Shown here: piece after piece, positions 52,174-59,808 of the stretch | How positions within the stretch are numbered: the stretch's first letter is position 1 | Layout: every line of letters starts with the position of its first letter | NCBI GenBank assembly: GCA_017540085.1 | Contig: JAFYBQ010000037.1 | Span: 1 to 64,000 of the forward strand | Direction of reading: 5' to 3' | Length of the DNA: 64,000 nt | Origin: Synergistaceae bacterium | Lineage (GTDB): Bacteria; Synergistota; Synergistia; Synergistales; Aminobacteriaceae | Notes under the pieces: model-generated | The model's input: the letters and a program-made list of their open reading frames with translations, nothing else | What the model was told of the DNA's origin: nothing | The model's database searches: none | Translations under genes and position numbers: made by a program

Positions 52174-53230
52174 GATTACTCCCTAAAATATTCCCGTCCC
52201 CGTCAATGAACACCGCGCTGATTCTCATTGCCCCGTTAATTCTCTCCTCACATTTTCGCGTTACAGCCTCCGCAATATTATTCCACACGCCCGAAAATCC
52301 GCACTCCGCAATAATATTCACGGCCTCATTTGTCGTATTGCTGTGATAAATCCGGCGTATAATGTCCTGACTTGCTCCCATTAAAGCCAGGTGAGCGCAG
52401 AGAGATTCGAGTCTTCCGTCTGAAACTTTGCTGTGAGTTACGAAATTTCCCGCTGAAACTTTGAGGAGCTTTCCCGGATGACCGCATAAAATCGCGTGAG
52501 TGAATCCCAGTTTGGCGGACTCATCTAAGACATGGCCGGGGTAATTTCCGCACTGTATAACGTTCCTTCCTGTTACGTGAAATATTTTGCGCGTGAAAGT
52601 CTCCCCTGTCCCAGCAAACGCAATGTATATCTCCCTGAATCCCAATGAATATATCATGCTGAGTTCGAGCGACAGAGAGTCTAATAACGCCTGCTCATTC
52701 ATGGGCTTTACGATTCCTGTTGTGCCTAAAATGGAGATTCCGCCGACAATGCCGAGCCGGGGATTGAACGTTTTGCGGGCTAACTCTTCTCCGTTTGGGA
52801 CTGAGACTGTTACGCGGACTGACTTGCGGGGGATAATTTCGCGGACTGCGCGTGAAATCATTTCGCGGGGAACGGGATTTATTGCGGGCTGACCGGGGGG
52901 AATCTTGAGACCGGGCAATGTAACAATCCCGACACCTTTCCCGGCCATGAACTGAATATCATTCTCACCGCCGATAATCTCAACGCGGGCTAAAATTTTC
53001 ACACCGTCTGTAACGTCTGACCTGTCATCGCCTGAGTCTTTCACCGCGCCGGAATAGTCCCCTTCACGAAAGACATTCAGCAGAAATTGACGGCCTTCAA
53101 GATTCCTGACAGTTACGGAGTCTGGGTGCGTTCCTGAAGTGAGGAATATTGCTGAGGCTTTAGCGGCTGCTGCGGCGCATGTGCCTGTAGTTACGCCAGT
53201 CCGTATAATACTGCGTTGATGATCGCGCAA
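52166..53230 (-). CDS. cbiD: Cobalt-precorrin-5B C1-methyltransferase
   Basis: A 354-residue CbiD with the N-terminal RTGVTTGTCAAAAAKAS, KDSGDDRSDVTDG, GVGIVTLPGLKIPPGQPAIN and GGISILGTTGIVKPM. It marks the anaerobic (early cobalt insertion) B12 route. Its start overlaps cbiC by ~40 nt, an unusually long overlap; a shorter start further in would break the conserved RTGVTTG motif, so the overlap is probably real. Confidence 0.93.
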   Translation of the reverse strand: MRDHQRSIIRTGVTTGTCAAAAAKASAIFLTSGTHPDSVTVRNLEGRQFLLNVFREGDYSGAVKDSGDDRSDVTDGVKILARVEIIGGENDIQFMAGKGVGIVTLPGLKIPPGQPAINPVPREMISRAVREIIPRKSVRVTVSVPNGEELARKTFNPRLGIVGGISILGTTGIVKPMNEQALLDSLSLELSMIYSLGFREIYIAFAGTGETFTRKIFHVTGRNVIQCGNYPGHVLDESAKLGFTHAILCGHPGKLLKVSAGNFVTHSKVSDGRLESLCAHLALMGASQDIIRRIYHSNTTNEAVNIIAECGFSGVWNNIAEAVTRKCEERINGAMRISAVFIDGDGNILGSNHA

Positions 53231-53796
53231 GCTACAGTAGTTCCGCCCTTGTTGCCGTGAGCGATTATGCGGGGAATGTCCGTGAGTGAGTCGAGCATTC
53301 TTTTTGCCTCGATGACGTTCACGAAACCTACAGGGACTCCGACAATGAGCGCGGGATTTGCGAGGCCTTCACGGATTAATTCACAGAGCCGTATTAATGC
53401 GGTCGGGGCGTTTCCGACGGCGTAAATTGCTGACGGGTATTCACTCACAGCGCGTTCAATGCTCACGATTGCGCGTGTGATGTTTCGGGAATGGGCTTCT
53501 TCTTTCACGTCTGAGTCTGAGACATGGCAGACGATATTCACGCCGTAACGCTTGCTGATTCCTGCTGACAGCATGAGTGTGTCTGTGATTATGGGAGTGC
53601 CTCTGCGGATTGCTTCACGGGCGAGATTGACAGCACCGGGGGAAAACGTGAGGGAGTGAAGGAAGTCAAAATCCGCCGTTGCGTGAATGACACGCATAAT
53701 GACGGGCAAATTTTCCGGGAGAATGTCAGAGTCATCAATGGCACTCTGTATTATTCTCATGCTCTCACGCTCAATTTCAGCGGGATTCAGTATCAT
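53191..53796 (-). CDS. cbiC: Cobalt-precorrin-8 methylmutase
   Basis: A 201-residue CbiC: PAEIERESMRII near the start, the catalytic histidine in VIHATADFDF, GTPIITDTLMLSAGI, and the C-terminal GNAPTALIRLCELI with GVPVGFVNVIEAK. It moves the C11 methyl group to C12. Start 53796 is supported by GAGGAG 8 nt upstream; it lies 20 nt inside the end of cbiG. Confidence 0.94.
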   Translation of the reverse strand: MILNPAEIERESMRIIQSAIDDSDILPENLPVIMRVIHATADFDFLHSLTFSPGAVNLAREAIRRGTPIITDTLMLSAGISKRYGVNIVCHVSDSDVKEEAHSRNITRAIVSIERAVSEYPSAIYAVGNAPTALIRLCELIREGLANPALIVGVPVGFVNVIEAKRMLDSLTDIPRIIAHGNKGGTTVACAIINAVLYGLA

Positions 53797-54856
53797 GATA
53801 TTCACTCCTCGCAAGCGCAAATGTCATCCCATTATACACAGTCTTGCACCTCATCAGCACACCGCCTTCACCCGCCGAAAGAACGCACGCTCGCTCGCAT
53901 ACATTATCCGTACCCGTGAATCTCCTTACAGTCTCGGAGGCCGTGAAATTCCCCGCAAGCGCATTCAGCTCTGAGGCCGTAAACGTAACCAGCGGGATAT
54001 TATGACGCTGTGCAAAAATCTTCATGGCCGGCTCATCTCTCTTTATGTCAATCGTAGCAAGAGCCTTCAGACTGAGCGGACTCACTCCCGCGCCTTTGAG
54101 GAAATCAATTGCTGACAACTCAAATTCCGCAGGGCTGACTCCCCTGTTGCACCCCGCGCCAAGTATTAACACTCTCGGACGGAGCATTAATGTTACGGGG
54201 AAAGGAACGGGGACATTCTCGCACGTTACAGCGACTCCGACTGACTCGCCCTCAAGAATTTTTGCTGACACTTTCTTGACCGCTCCGGGATTCTCGATGA
54301 CGCAATCATTTTTCACCGCCCACTCATCAACAGCAGGCAGGTTATTCACGTCAGTAGCGGTTGTGATTACGGGGACAGCGTGAAGGAAGGCCGCAATTTT
54401 CCGCGCAAGGTCATTAGCCCCGCCGACATGCCCGGACAATAACGGAATGACGAACTTCCCGCCCTCGTCAGCAACAACGACAGCCGGATCCGTCATCTTG
54501 TCCCTGACACAGGAAGCCACAGCCCGCACAGCAATCCCGCAAGCCCCGATGAATATTATTGCCCGCGACTCACGGAACATTTCCCCGGCCCATTCAGTGA
54601 GAGAAGAGCCGATGACATTCACGCCCTCACGCGAAAATCTTTCAGGCGCGAAAACTTCACCGCCGAGAAATTCCGCGAGCCTCAGCGCGAGATTTACGCC
54701 CCTATGTGTGAAAGCAGTGATAATAGTTCTGTCTTCTGTAATTCCGTTACCCCCCTCCGTGAACGGTGTCCCCACTAATTTAGGGGGGATGTTGAACGCA
54801 GTGAGACAGGGGGGTCTGCAATCAAATGGGTGGTCAGAAAGACCGTCTGTATTCAT
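53777..54856 (-). CDS. cbiG: Cobalt-precorrin-5A hydrolase
   Basis: The CbiG core starts at TIITAFTHRGVNLALRLAEF. It has the central GACGIAVRAVAS, LSGHVGGANDLARKIA and ITTATDVNNLPAVDEWA, and the C-terminal LILGAGCNRGVSPAEFE. It opens the delta-lactone and releases acetaldehyde. The ~38 residues before the core are encoded partly by the inverted-repeat element at 54749-54815 ([14 protein letters not shown]) and overlap the end of cbiF. No ATG exists nearer the core, so the element appears to have been captured as a new N-terminus. The true start is uncertain. Confidence 0.88.
   Translation of the reverse strand: MNTDGLSDHPFDCRPPCLTAFNIPPKLVGTPFTEGGNGITEDRTIITAFTHRGVNLALRLAEFLGGEVFAPERFSREGVNVIGSSLTEWAGEMFRESRAIIFIGACGIAVRAVASCVRDKMTDPAVVVADEGGKFVIPLLSGHVGGANDLARKIAAFLHAVPVITTATDVNNLPAVDEWAVKNDCVIENPGAVKKVSAKILEGESVGVAVTCENVPVPFPVTLMLRPRVLILGAGCNRGVSPAEFELSAIDFLKGAGVSPLSLKALATIDIKRDEPAMKIFAQRHNIPLVTFTASELNALAGNFTASETVRRFTGTDNVCERACVLSAGEGGVLMRCKTVYNGMTFALARSEYHDTESR
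54749..54815. repeat. Inverted-repeat element at the cbiG N-terminus
   Basis: A 67-bp element with the same ends as the dapB copy: ACCCCCCT (54749-54756) and AGGGGGGT (54808-54815). It shares the core TCCGTGAACGGTGTCCCC and CTAATTTAG. It has an extra ~15-20 bp (GTTGAACGCAGTGAGACA) before the right end. Translated in cbiG as [12 protein letters not shown], the same frame as in dapB. Confidence 0.8.
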
Positions 54857-55586
54857 GGGAAAAATTTTTGTCGTAAAGTTTCGACTGTGAGTCCGTGTTG
54901 TCGCCGAGAAAATCCCCTGCGAGGATTATTGCTGACTTTGTGACTCCCTCAGCGAGTCCCGGAAGTGTGGCCAGAGTCCCGCGTATGACTCTCTCGTCCG
55001 GCCATGAGGCACGATACACCACAGCCGCCGGAGTATCACTGCTGTAGCCGCCCGAAATCAATTCCGCGCATACAGCCTCAAGCATTCCCGCCGACAGAAA
55101 CACAGCCATTGACGCACCGTGTACCGCAAGAGATTTCAGCCTCTCGGATTCCGGGACAGGAGTCCGCCCTGCATGACGTGTGATTATGAGCGTCTGAGTC
55201 TGGCCGGGGATCGTGTACTCTGTTTTGACTGCTGACGATGCCGCAAAAAGCGAGCTTACCCCCGGCACAACCTCAAACGGAATCCCCCTAGCCCGCAATA
55301 TGTTCATCTGCTCACGTATTGCCCCGAAAATCGCAGGGTCTCCCGAATGCAGCCTCACCGTAATTTTCCCGCTCTCATGGCCGGATATGAGGCAGTCAGA
55401 AATTTCTTCAAGCGTCATTGATGAGCTGTCGAAAACCTCGCACCCTTCAGGCGAATATTCAGCGATAATTTCAGGGTTGACGAGCGAACCTGCATATACG
55501 ATTCTTCCTGCTGACCTGAGAATTTCCGCGCCCCGTACTGTGATTAAGTCAACAGCTCCCGGCCCTGCCCCGATGAAGTAAATCAT
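54834..55586 (-). CDS. cbiF: Cobalt-precorrin-4 C11-methyltransferase
   Basis: A 250-residue tetrapyrrole methylase: [20 protein letters not shown], the SAM loop RLHSGDPAIFGAIREQM, and VVPGVSSLFAASSAVKTEYT with the later QTLIITRHAGRTPVP that marks CbiF/CobM. It is the first cobalamin gene of this cluster and overlaps the histidinol phosphatase by 4 nt, so B12 and histidine genes are transcribed together. Confidence 0.94.
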   Translation of the reverse strand: MIYFIGAGPGAVDLITVRGAEILRSAGRIVYAGSLVNPEIIAEYSPEGCEVFDSSSMTLEEISDCLISGHESGKITVRLHSGDPAIFGAIREQMNILRARGIPFEVVPGVSSLFAASSAVKTEYTIPGQTQTLIITRHAGRTPVPESERLKSLAVHGASMAVFLSAGMLEAVCAELISGGYSSDTPAAVVYRASWPDERVIRGTLATLPGLAEGVTKSAIILAGDFLGDNTDSQSKLYDKNFSHEYRRSF

Positions 55587-56359
55587 AGTGTAACGACTCG
55601 GAGTCCCAATGACCGCGCAAGCTCTTCACATTCCGGGAACTGGTACATGAGAGTGTCTTTGCTGTGAGAATCGCTTGAGAGTATCACGCTTCCGCCGTGC
55701 GATGATATGTACTCTAAAATTCTTGCTGACGGGTACGGAGTCTTCCGCCATCCACGCGAAATAGCCCCGGTGTTAATCTCAAACGGCTTCCCGGTCTCAA
55801 GCAGAGAGGCAAGAGCGTCATTGCAGGCCGAAATATAGCGTGGGTTATCCTCGTCAAAAAATTTGTTGGTCTCGTTGAATTTCGTGATTAGGTCAAAATG
55901 TCCGATAATGTCAGCATTCGTTTTTCTGACGACATCAGCGGCAAGCGAATAATATTCCTCCGCGAGTTTATACGGGTCATCATTGAGGCGGTGAATCAAG
56001 TCCGCAAAAATTTCCGGCGTGTGATCTACCGAAATATATTCCCCGTCAATTTTCACATAATGCACTGAGCCTATAACGTAGTCATAATTCCCTGTAGGCA
56101 TGTCGGAATAATAATCCTGCTCCGTTCCGCAGAGAATATCAATTTGGCCGCGATATTTTTCCCTGAGCCTGTGAATTTCGCTGACGTAGCTTTGTGTCCC
56201 GTCAAACGTCATGCACGGCTCTGTGTCGAAAGCCGTGAACGAATGCCCCGAAAATCCAAGCCGGGACATTCCGCGCCTGAGTGCCTCCTTCACGATGTCT
56301 TCAGGGGAGTCTTTTCCGTCGCAAAAATTTGTGTGAACGTGGAAATCTTCAAGCCTCAT
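55583..56359 (-). CDS. hisK: Histidinol-phosphatase, PHP family
   Basis: A 258-residue PHP-domain phosphatase: [47 protein letters not shown] and the late metal-site [10 protein letters not shown]. The family converts histidinol phosphate to histidinol. Placement between hisIE and cbiF, overlapping hisIE by 4 nt (ATGA), supports the histidine role over other PHP activities. Confidence 0.88.
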   Translation of the reverse strand: MRLEDFHVHTNFCDGKDSPEDIVKEALRRGMSRLGFSGHSFTAFDTEPCMTFDGTQSYVSEIHRLREKYRGQIDILCGTEQDYYSDMPTGNYDYVIGSVHYVKIDGEYISVDHTPEIFADLIHRLNDDPYKLAEEYYSLAADVVRKTNADIIGHFDLITKFNETNKFFDEDNPRYISACNDALASLLETGKPFEINTGAISRGWRKTPYPSARILEYISSHGGSVILSSDSHSKDTLMYQFPECEELARSLGLRVVTL

Positions 56360-57009
56360 GATGTCATTTTTTCCTGCTTTATTTTTTTGTCGATTACGTG
56401 CCGGGAGGCCAGCTCCTTTATGATGTCCTTTATGTCAATATTCATTTCGGCCATGAGAACAAGCAAGTGATAAACAAGGTCGGAAATCTCGTAGATAGCT
56501 TCTTTGCGGTCATTTTTCGCGGCTATTATGACTTCTGAGCTTTCCTCGCCGATTTTCTTTAGTATCTTGTCTAATCCCTTCTCAAATAGATATGACGTGT
56601 AAGACCCTTCAGCCTTTTCCGCTTTCCTTCCTTTTATCAGCTCCATTAATCCGCAGACGGTAAATTTTTCGCGCTCTTCTTTCTCACGGGGCATAACATC
56701 ATCAACAAAGCACGAGTCATTACCCAAGTGGCACGCAGGGCCGTCCGGCTTAACGTACACTAACAGCGTATCCCTGTCGCAGTCGGCTATAATCTCGCGT
56801 ATGTGCATGTAGTTCCCGCTTGTCTCACCTTTCAGCCACAATTCACCCCGCGAACGACTCCAGAAACACGCCAGCTTTTTCTCCAGCGAGATATTCAGGC
56901 TCTCACGGCTCATATATGCCATCATGAGGACATCGCCGGAGTCATCATCGACAAGAATCGCCGGGATTAGTCCCCTGTCATCAAATTTCAGCTCGTCAAC
57001 ATTCACCAT
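56356..57009 (-). CDS. hisI: Bifunctional phosphoribosyl-AMP cyclohydrolase / phosphoribosyl-ATP pyrophosphatase
   Basis: Residues ~1-115 are HisI ([18 protein letters not shown], the zinc-site DCDRD and [10 protein letters not shown]). Residues ~120-205 are HisE ([28 protein letters not shown]). The fusion carries out steps two and three of histidine synthesis. It lies 2 nt after hisF. Confidence 0.94.
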   Translation of the reverse strand: MVNVDELKFDDRGLIPAILVDDDSGDVLMMAYMSRESLNISLEKKLACFWSRSRGELWLKGETSGNYMHIREIIADCDRDTLLVYVKPDGPACHLGNDSCFVDDVMPREKEEREKFTVCGLMELIKGRKAEKAEGSYTSYLFEKGLDKILKKIGEESSEVIIAAKNDRKEAIYEISDLVYHLLVLMAEMNIDIKDIIKELASRHVIDKKIKQEKMTS

Positions 57010-57011
57010 AA

Positions 57012-57770
57012 TTACAACCTCACCGCTATATTTTCCTCGTGCAGTCTCCGCTTGAGGTCAGAAATTTTCACTTCTCCGAAATGGAATATCGAGGCCGCGA
57101 GTCCCGCGTCAGCACCAGGCACTTCATGGAACAGAGTCACAAAGTCATCAATTCCGCCCGCACCGCCTGACGCTACAACAGGCACATTCACGACAGCGCA
57201 AACAGCCTTCAGCATGTCAATGTCGAATCCCTGCTTCACGCCGTCAGTGTCGATAGAGTTCAGGACGACTTCACCCGCGCCCGCGTCAACACAGCGGCGA
57301 ATCCATCCTACAGCCTCAATCCCGGTATCATCCCTTCCGCCCCTCGCAAAAACGTGAAACTCTCCGCCGACCCTCTTAACGTCAGCAGAAATCACTACGC
57401 ACTGTGAGCCGTACAATTTCGCCGCCTCCGGGATTAATTCCGGGTTCATGATTGCGCCCGTGTTCACGCTCACTTTGTCCGCACCGCATGAGAGTACCCG
57501 CTCAAAGTCTGAGACCGCCGAAATTCCCCCGCCGACTGTCAGAGGGATAAAGACCTTCCGCGCAGTCTCCCGCAAAATTTCCGTAAATATCTTCCGCCCG
57601 TCCGATGACGCTGTAATGTCGTAAAATACAAGCTCGTCCGCGCCGTTTTTCGAATAGTATTCAGCAAGCTCAACAGGCGAATTTACATCACTAAGCCAGC
57701 GGAAATTTACGCCCTTCACGACTCTGCCGTCCTTTACGTCAAGACATGGGATTATGCGTTTTGTTATCAT
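57012..57770 (-). CDS. hisF: Imidazole glycerol phosphate synthase, cyclase subunit
   Basis: A 252-residue TIM barrel starting [20 protein letters not shown] with the catalytic Asp11, the second catalytic aspartate in [10 protein letters not shown], and phosphate-site GGGI and SGGAGG loops. It uses ammonia from HisH to close the imidazole ring. It overlaps hisA by 4 nt. Confidence 0.95.
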   Translation of the reverse strand: MITKRIIPCLDVKDGRVVKGVNFRWLSDVNSPVELAEYYSKNGADELVFYDITASSDGRKIFTEILRETARKVFIPLTVGGGISAVSDFERVLSCGADKVSVNTGAIMNPELIPEAAKLYGSQCVVISADVKRVGGEFHVFARGGRDDTGIEAVGWIRRCVDAGAGEVVLNSIDTDGVKQGFDIDMLKAVCAVVNVPVVASGGAGGIDDFVTLFHEVPGADAGLAASIFHFGEVKISDLKRRLHEENIAVRL

Positions 57771-58480
57771 TGTTTCACCGCCTCGATTGCCTCCGAAATT
57801 TTCACCGCTCCCGTGTAATATGCCTTCCCGATTATTGCGCCGTAAATGCCGAGTCCCGCCAGCGTCCTCACGTCATCAAGCGTGCTTACTCCGCCGGAAG
57901 CTGTTATGTTGACGCTGAGACTCTGCGACAATCCCGCGTAAAGTTCCGTGTTTATGCCCGACATAGCACCGTCCCGCGAAATGTCCGTGATGATTAGCGT
58001 TGATACTCCGTCATCCTGCATACGTTTGCAGAAAGTCAGCGCGTCAATCCCGGAGTCCTCAAGCCATCCTTTTACGGCGACTTTTCCGGCGCGAATGTCA
58101 ACTCCAACGGCTATTTTGTCCCCGAAATTTTTCACGGCCTCACGCGCAAATCCTTCCTTTGTCGCAGACGTACCCAATATTACGCGGTCAACACCTGAGT
58201 CAATATAGCGTTCGATTGATGACATGTCCCGGACTCCTCCGCCGATTTCGCATTTCAGCCCAGAAGACTCTCGAATCTTCATCACCGTATCAATATTGAC
58301 AGGCTCGCCGGATTTCGCGCCTTCAAGGTCAACGATGTGAATCCATTCCGCGCCGTCATTGCGGAAAATCATAGCGGTGTTCACGGGGTCAGGGTCATAC
58401 ACTGTCATATCGTCATAATTCCCGCGCAGAAGCCTCACCGCCTGCCCGTGAAATATATCGATTGCCGGAATGATAATCAT
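57767..58480 (-). CDS. hisA: ProFAR isomerase
   Basis: A 237-residue TIM barrel homologous to HisF: IIPAIDIFHGQAVRLLRGNY (catalytic Asp8), GGGVRDMSSIERYIDSGVD, GVDIRAGKVAVKGWLE and TDISRDGAMSG with the second catalytic aspartate. It opens the ribose of ProFAR. It overlaps hisH by 4 nt. Confidence 0.95.
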   Translation of the reverse strand: MIIIPAIDIFHGQAVRLLRGNYDDMTVYDPDPVNTAMIFRNDGAEWIHIVDLEGAKSGEPVNIDTVMKIRESSGLKCEIGGGVRDMSSIERYIDSGVDRVILGTSATKEGFAREAVKNFGDKIAVGVDIRAGKVAVKGWLEDSGIDALTFCKRMQDDGVSTLIITDISRDGAMSGINTELYAGLSQSLSVNITASGGVSTLDDVRTLAGLGIYGAIIGKAYYTGAVKISEAIEAVKQ

Positions 58481-59091
58481 GATTTGACCTCGCAGAATGA
58501 CCGCAGGATGTCGAGTCCAACATTGCCGCTCTTTTCGGGGTGATACTGGACTCCGTAAATATTTCCGTTCTGCACTGACGCTGTGAGGGGTGCGCCGTAA
58601 TCTGTCGTGGCGGTGATATATTTCCCGTCGCAGAAAGCCGCGTATGAATGCACGAAATACACGTAGGAATTTTCCGGGGTTCGCGAATATATCGGCGAGG
58701 GGTTCGTGAAGTCGAGCGAGTTCCAGCCCATTTGAGGAATCTTGAGATTTCCGACAACAACCTCGCGGATTGGCTTGACGTTTCCGGGAATTAGGCTGAG
58801 TCCGTCAAATTCTCCGAACTCCCAGCTTTTTGTGAAAAGAAGCTGCATTCCCAGACAGATTCCGAGAAGCGGCTTTCCTTTGTGAGCCTCAGAGATTATC
58901 ACGTCCGCGAGTCCTGAAGCAAATAATTTCCCGGCAGCGTCCCCGAACGCACCGACACCCGGCAGAATTATTCGCTCTGAGTTACGCAGGTCATCAGGGC
59001 TTGAAGTTATTGTTACCTCACGGCCTATAGCGTTAAACGAGCTTTCGAGGGAAAAGAGATTCCCTACGCCGTAATTTACGATTGCTATCAT
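58477..59091 (-). CDS. hisH: Imidazole glycerol phosphate synthase, glutaminase subunit
   Basis: A 204-residue class I amidotransferase: IVNYGVGNLFSLESSF, the nucleophile cysteine in LLGICLGMQLLF, and the His/Glu of VQYHPEKSG. It supplies ammonia to HisF. It is the first his gene here; hisG, hisD, hisB and hisC are not in the window. Confidence 0.95.
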   Translation of the reverse strand: MIAIVNYGVGNLFSLESSFNAIGREVTITSSPDDLRNSERIILPGVGAFGDAAGKLFASGLADVIISEAHKGKPLLGICLGMQLLFTKSWEFGEFDGLSLIPGNVKPIREVVVGNLKIPQMGWNSLDFTNPSPIYSRTPENSYVYFVHSYAAFCDGKYITATTDYGAPLTASVQNGNIYGVQYHPEKSGNVGLDILRSFCEVKS

Positions 59092-59138
59092 GATATTTAT
59101 CCTTTGCGTGAAATTTTACGGGAAAATATACCACAAGC

Positions 59139-59732
59139 CTAAAATTTTTCGTAACTGTATGAGACCGCAAGGCCATCCGAAAATATTTCCCTGTCGCGCA
59201 AATCTTCAGGACTCATCATTGCGCCTCTGAGCAGAGTCTCAAGCTCAAGAGTATTGACCGGGCTTCTCTGAATTGCTGACATGTAGTCTTCCCGCGTAAT
59301 TTTCCGCCAGTCGATTCGGGTGTTCATTTCCCGCTGAAGCATTGCGTCAAGCCATAAGCGCATGGATCTTCCGTTTCCCTCTCTGAACGGGTGCGCTATG
59401 TTCATTTCGGTGTACTTGGTGAGAATGTCAGCAAAATTTTCCTGCGGCATGTCAGAAATCACCGGGAGTATTTTTTCGAGGAATAATACATTTGCAAACC
59501 TAAATCCCCCTTTTGATATGTTGACTGTGCGAATCTTGCCCGCTAATGTGAAAAGCCCCCCGAAAATTTCCGCGTGAATCTTCCGCAGACATTCCCACGT
59601 TCCCGCAATGCTCACGAAATCCGGCCATGACTCCCAGACCTGCCTCACTCTATCAAGCGAAAGCCTGTCAATTTCCGGCATTATTTCCGCGTAATTTCTC
59701 TCTAATTCTTTCTCATTGACTGGGAAAATCAT
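59139..59732 (-). CDS. Fic-domain protein (probable AMP transferase)
   Basis: A 197-residue Fic protein with the catalytic loop HPFREGNGRS (residues ~114-123) and the upstream flap FAGKIRTVN-type segment (TLAGKIRTVNISKGG). The C-terminus ends SYSYEKF, the place where single-domain class III Fic proteins carry an inhibitory S-x-x-x-E-G/N helix. Here Glu is followed by Lys. ATG 59732 has GAGGAG 8 nt upstream; the GTG 9 nt earlier does not. Fic enzymes usually attach AMP to protein hydroxyls. No separate antitoxin gene is adjacent. It lies just downstream of the adhesin terminator, 47 nt before hisH. Confidence 0.88.
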   Translation of the reverse strand: MIFPVNEKELERNYAEIMPEIDRLSLDRVRQVWESWPDFVSIAGTWECLRKIHAEIFGGLFTLAGKIRTVNISKGGFRFANVLFLEKILPVISDMPQENFADILTKYTEMNIAHPFREGNGRSMRLWLDAMLQREMNTRIDWRKITREDYMSAIQRSPVNTLELETLLRGAMMSPEDLRDREIFSDGLAVSYSYEKF

Positions 59733-59755
59733 ATGTATCACTCCTCACAAAACTC

Positions 59756-59792
59756 AAAAAAAATCCCCCGCAGGATTTGAGTCCCGCAGGGG
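59756..59792 (-). terminator. Intrinsic terminator of the giant surface protein
   Basis: On the minus strand, CCCCTGCGGGA and TCCTGCGGGGG pair around CTCAAA, followed by ATTTTTTTT, 17 nt after the stop. It isolates the fic/his operon from the gene above. Confidence 0.88.
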
Positions 59793-59808
59793 AAAAATTA
59801 TTGCTCTG

